From CAZAMT01 sp964486145 (GTDB taxonomy: Bacteria > Bacteroidota > Bacteroidia > Bacteroidales > JAAAOM01): DNA of 7,416 bases. The notes beneath the pieces were generated by a model. It saw only the letters and a program-made list of their open reading frames with translations. It had not been told where the DNA came from and ran no database searches. A program made the position numbers and the translations under genes. Of the stretch, positions 6,841-7,416 are shown piece by piece; within the stretch, counting starts at the first letter, position 1, and every line of letters begins with the position of its first letter. The stretch is taken from positions 1 through 7,416 of the forward strand of contig CAZAMT010000204.1 in assembly GCA_964486145.1 (NCBI GenBank), read 5' to 3'.

Positions 6841-7162
6841 TTGAATGTCCATTAAATAATAAACTCATTAATCTGTTTATCATTGCGCTACATTTTCCGA
6901 ACTTTTATGTTGTTGTGAAGCGACCAAAAATACATGTTAATTACACCTTATTTTTCTTATGACTTTCTGTGATACAACGTTTTTGCGGTATGAAATTGTT
7001 GGAGGTTTCGGAGCTATTTCACTATCATCCGCCATGTGGTGAGTTTTCCCTGTACTGCCATTTCCAGCACCAGTTTTATAGCTGCCCTACGTTTTCTGGT
7101 GTGGTGGTGAGGTGTTTAAAATTATTTATGAGTAAATTATTTGTCATGGTTTTCTTATTATT
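6841..7162. other. About 320 bases without a convincing gene
   Basis: Between the yqgE hairpin and the REP-like hairpin no reading frame looks like a conserved protein. The plus-strand frame at 6969-7178 is cysteine- and phenylalanine-rich and unrecognisable. On the minus strand two short overlapping frames look more protein-like in composition. One is 7014-7115 (33 codons, no ATG at its beginning, containing AAIKLVLEMAVQGKL) and the other 6937-7035 (32 codons from an ATG, beginning MADDSEIAPKPP). I do not recognise either and do not call them genes. The stretch may be decayed or repeat-derived DNA next to the transposase. Confidence 0.5.
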
Positions 7163-7163
7163 G

Positions 7164-7183
7164 AGACGCGATTCATAGCGTCT
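7164..7183. repeat. REP-like hairpin beside the RAYT gene
   Basis: AGACGC-(8 bases)-GCGTCT forms a six-base GC-rich stem in otherwise AT-rich DNA. The inner bases GATTCATA are close to the GATTAATC that would extend the stem to near-perfect symmetry. It lies five bases past the stop codon of the partial REP-associated transposase. This is the usual arrangement of a RAYT gene and the repetitive extragenic palindromes it is thought to mobilise. From memory, AGACGCGATNNATCGCGTCT-type dispersed palindromes occur in Bacteroidota genomes. Only this one copy is in the window, so its repetitive nature is inferred. Confidence 0.6.
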
Positions 7184-7188
7184 GTACA

Positions 7189-7416
7189 TTACGTGTTTAA
7201 TGAATCATCATTCCAGTTTTTGGGATTATTAATGATGTAATTTTTTATTCGTTGATATTCCATTTCATTTCGGATAATGTGGTCATGGAAACGGGATTGC
7301 CAGGCGAAATCTATATTGTGGTTCCGTGCATATTTTGTAACCCCTGTTTTATATCCGCGGATGATGGATGCCAGATTTTGTGATTGTGGTCCGAATTTGT
7401 TTTTGGGTTGCGGCGG
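7189..7416 (-). CDS. REP-associated tyrosine transposase (RAYT, IS200-like Y1), C-terminal part
   Basis: The last 75 codons of a minus-strand gene run in from the right edge and stop at TAA (7191-7189). The readable protein includes KNKFGPQSQNLASIIRGYKT, then GVTKYARNHNIDFAWQSRF and HDHIIRNEMEYQRIKNYIIN, and ends NPKNWNDDSLNT. This is the typical C-terminal half of Bacteroidota RAYT/transposase IS200-like proteins: a tyrosine-bearing helix (SIIRGYKTGVTKYA), then W-Q-x-R-F-H-D-H-I-I-R, and a final helix ending NPxNW. The HUH metal-binding motif would lie off the window to the right, so whether the gene is intact cannot be judged. Such single-strand DNA transposases usually occur as single-copy, non-IS genes flanked by REP hairpins; a matching hairpin lies directly after this stop codon. 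Confidence 0.87.
   Translation of the reverse strand, partial: PPQPKNKFGPQSQNLASIIRGYKTGVTKYARNHNIDFAWQSRFHDHIIRNEMEYQRIKNYIINNPKNWNDDSLNT

Noticed and set aside
6969..7178. 69-codon plus-strand frame before the RAYT gene.
   Set aside because: It has no recognisable domain or ribosome binding site, runs into the REP-like hairpin, and has an unusual Cys/Phe/His-rich composition.

Overview
The window reads as chromosomal DNA of a Bacteroidota bacterium. Three things point there: a secreted protein with a type IX secretion (Por) C-terminal sorting domain, a Bacteroidota-type -7 promoter element (TATTTTTG) just upstream of fabD, and few clear Shine-Dalgarno sequences. A marine or environmental member of the Bacteroidales/Marinilabiliales kind is plausible, but that is inference. 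No rRNA, tRNA, CRISPR array or complete mobile element was found.

Layout, left to right. A 10-TM EamA/DMT-family permease (114-1022, +) is followed by a visibly more AT-rich block. That block holds a class I SAM-dependent methyltransferase (1072-1938, +) and a small secreted LamG-domain protein with a type IX sorting tail (2030-3088, +). Next is the decapitated C-terminal end of a short-chain dehydrogenase (about 3184-3321, +), a pseudogene remnant. The minus strand then carries two housekeeping-type genes: malonyl-CoA:ACP transacylase fabD (3438-4313) and an NhaC-type Na+/H+ antiporter (4494-5975). Divergent from nhaC is a YqgE/AlgH-family protein (6217-6807, +). The right end has about 350 bases with no convincing gene, a REP-like hairpin (7164-7183), and the C-terminal part of a REP-associated (RAYT/Y1) transposase that runs off the edge (7189-7416, -).

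The genes do not form one evident pathway. FabD (fatty acid synthesis), NhaC (ion and pH homeostasis) and YqgE look like conserved core genes with separate transcription. The methyltransferase/LamG pair beside a truncated SDR looks like a junction where accessory DNA replaced part of an older gene. The RAYT gene with its adjacent hairpin is the only mobile-type signal. I see no strong evidence for a new multi-gene system. The points most worth a second look are the SDR remnant and its AT-rich neighbourhood, the RAYT/REP pair, and the methyltransferase's resemblance to mycobacterial lipid O-methyltransferases.
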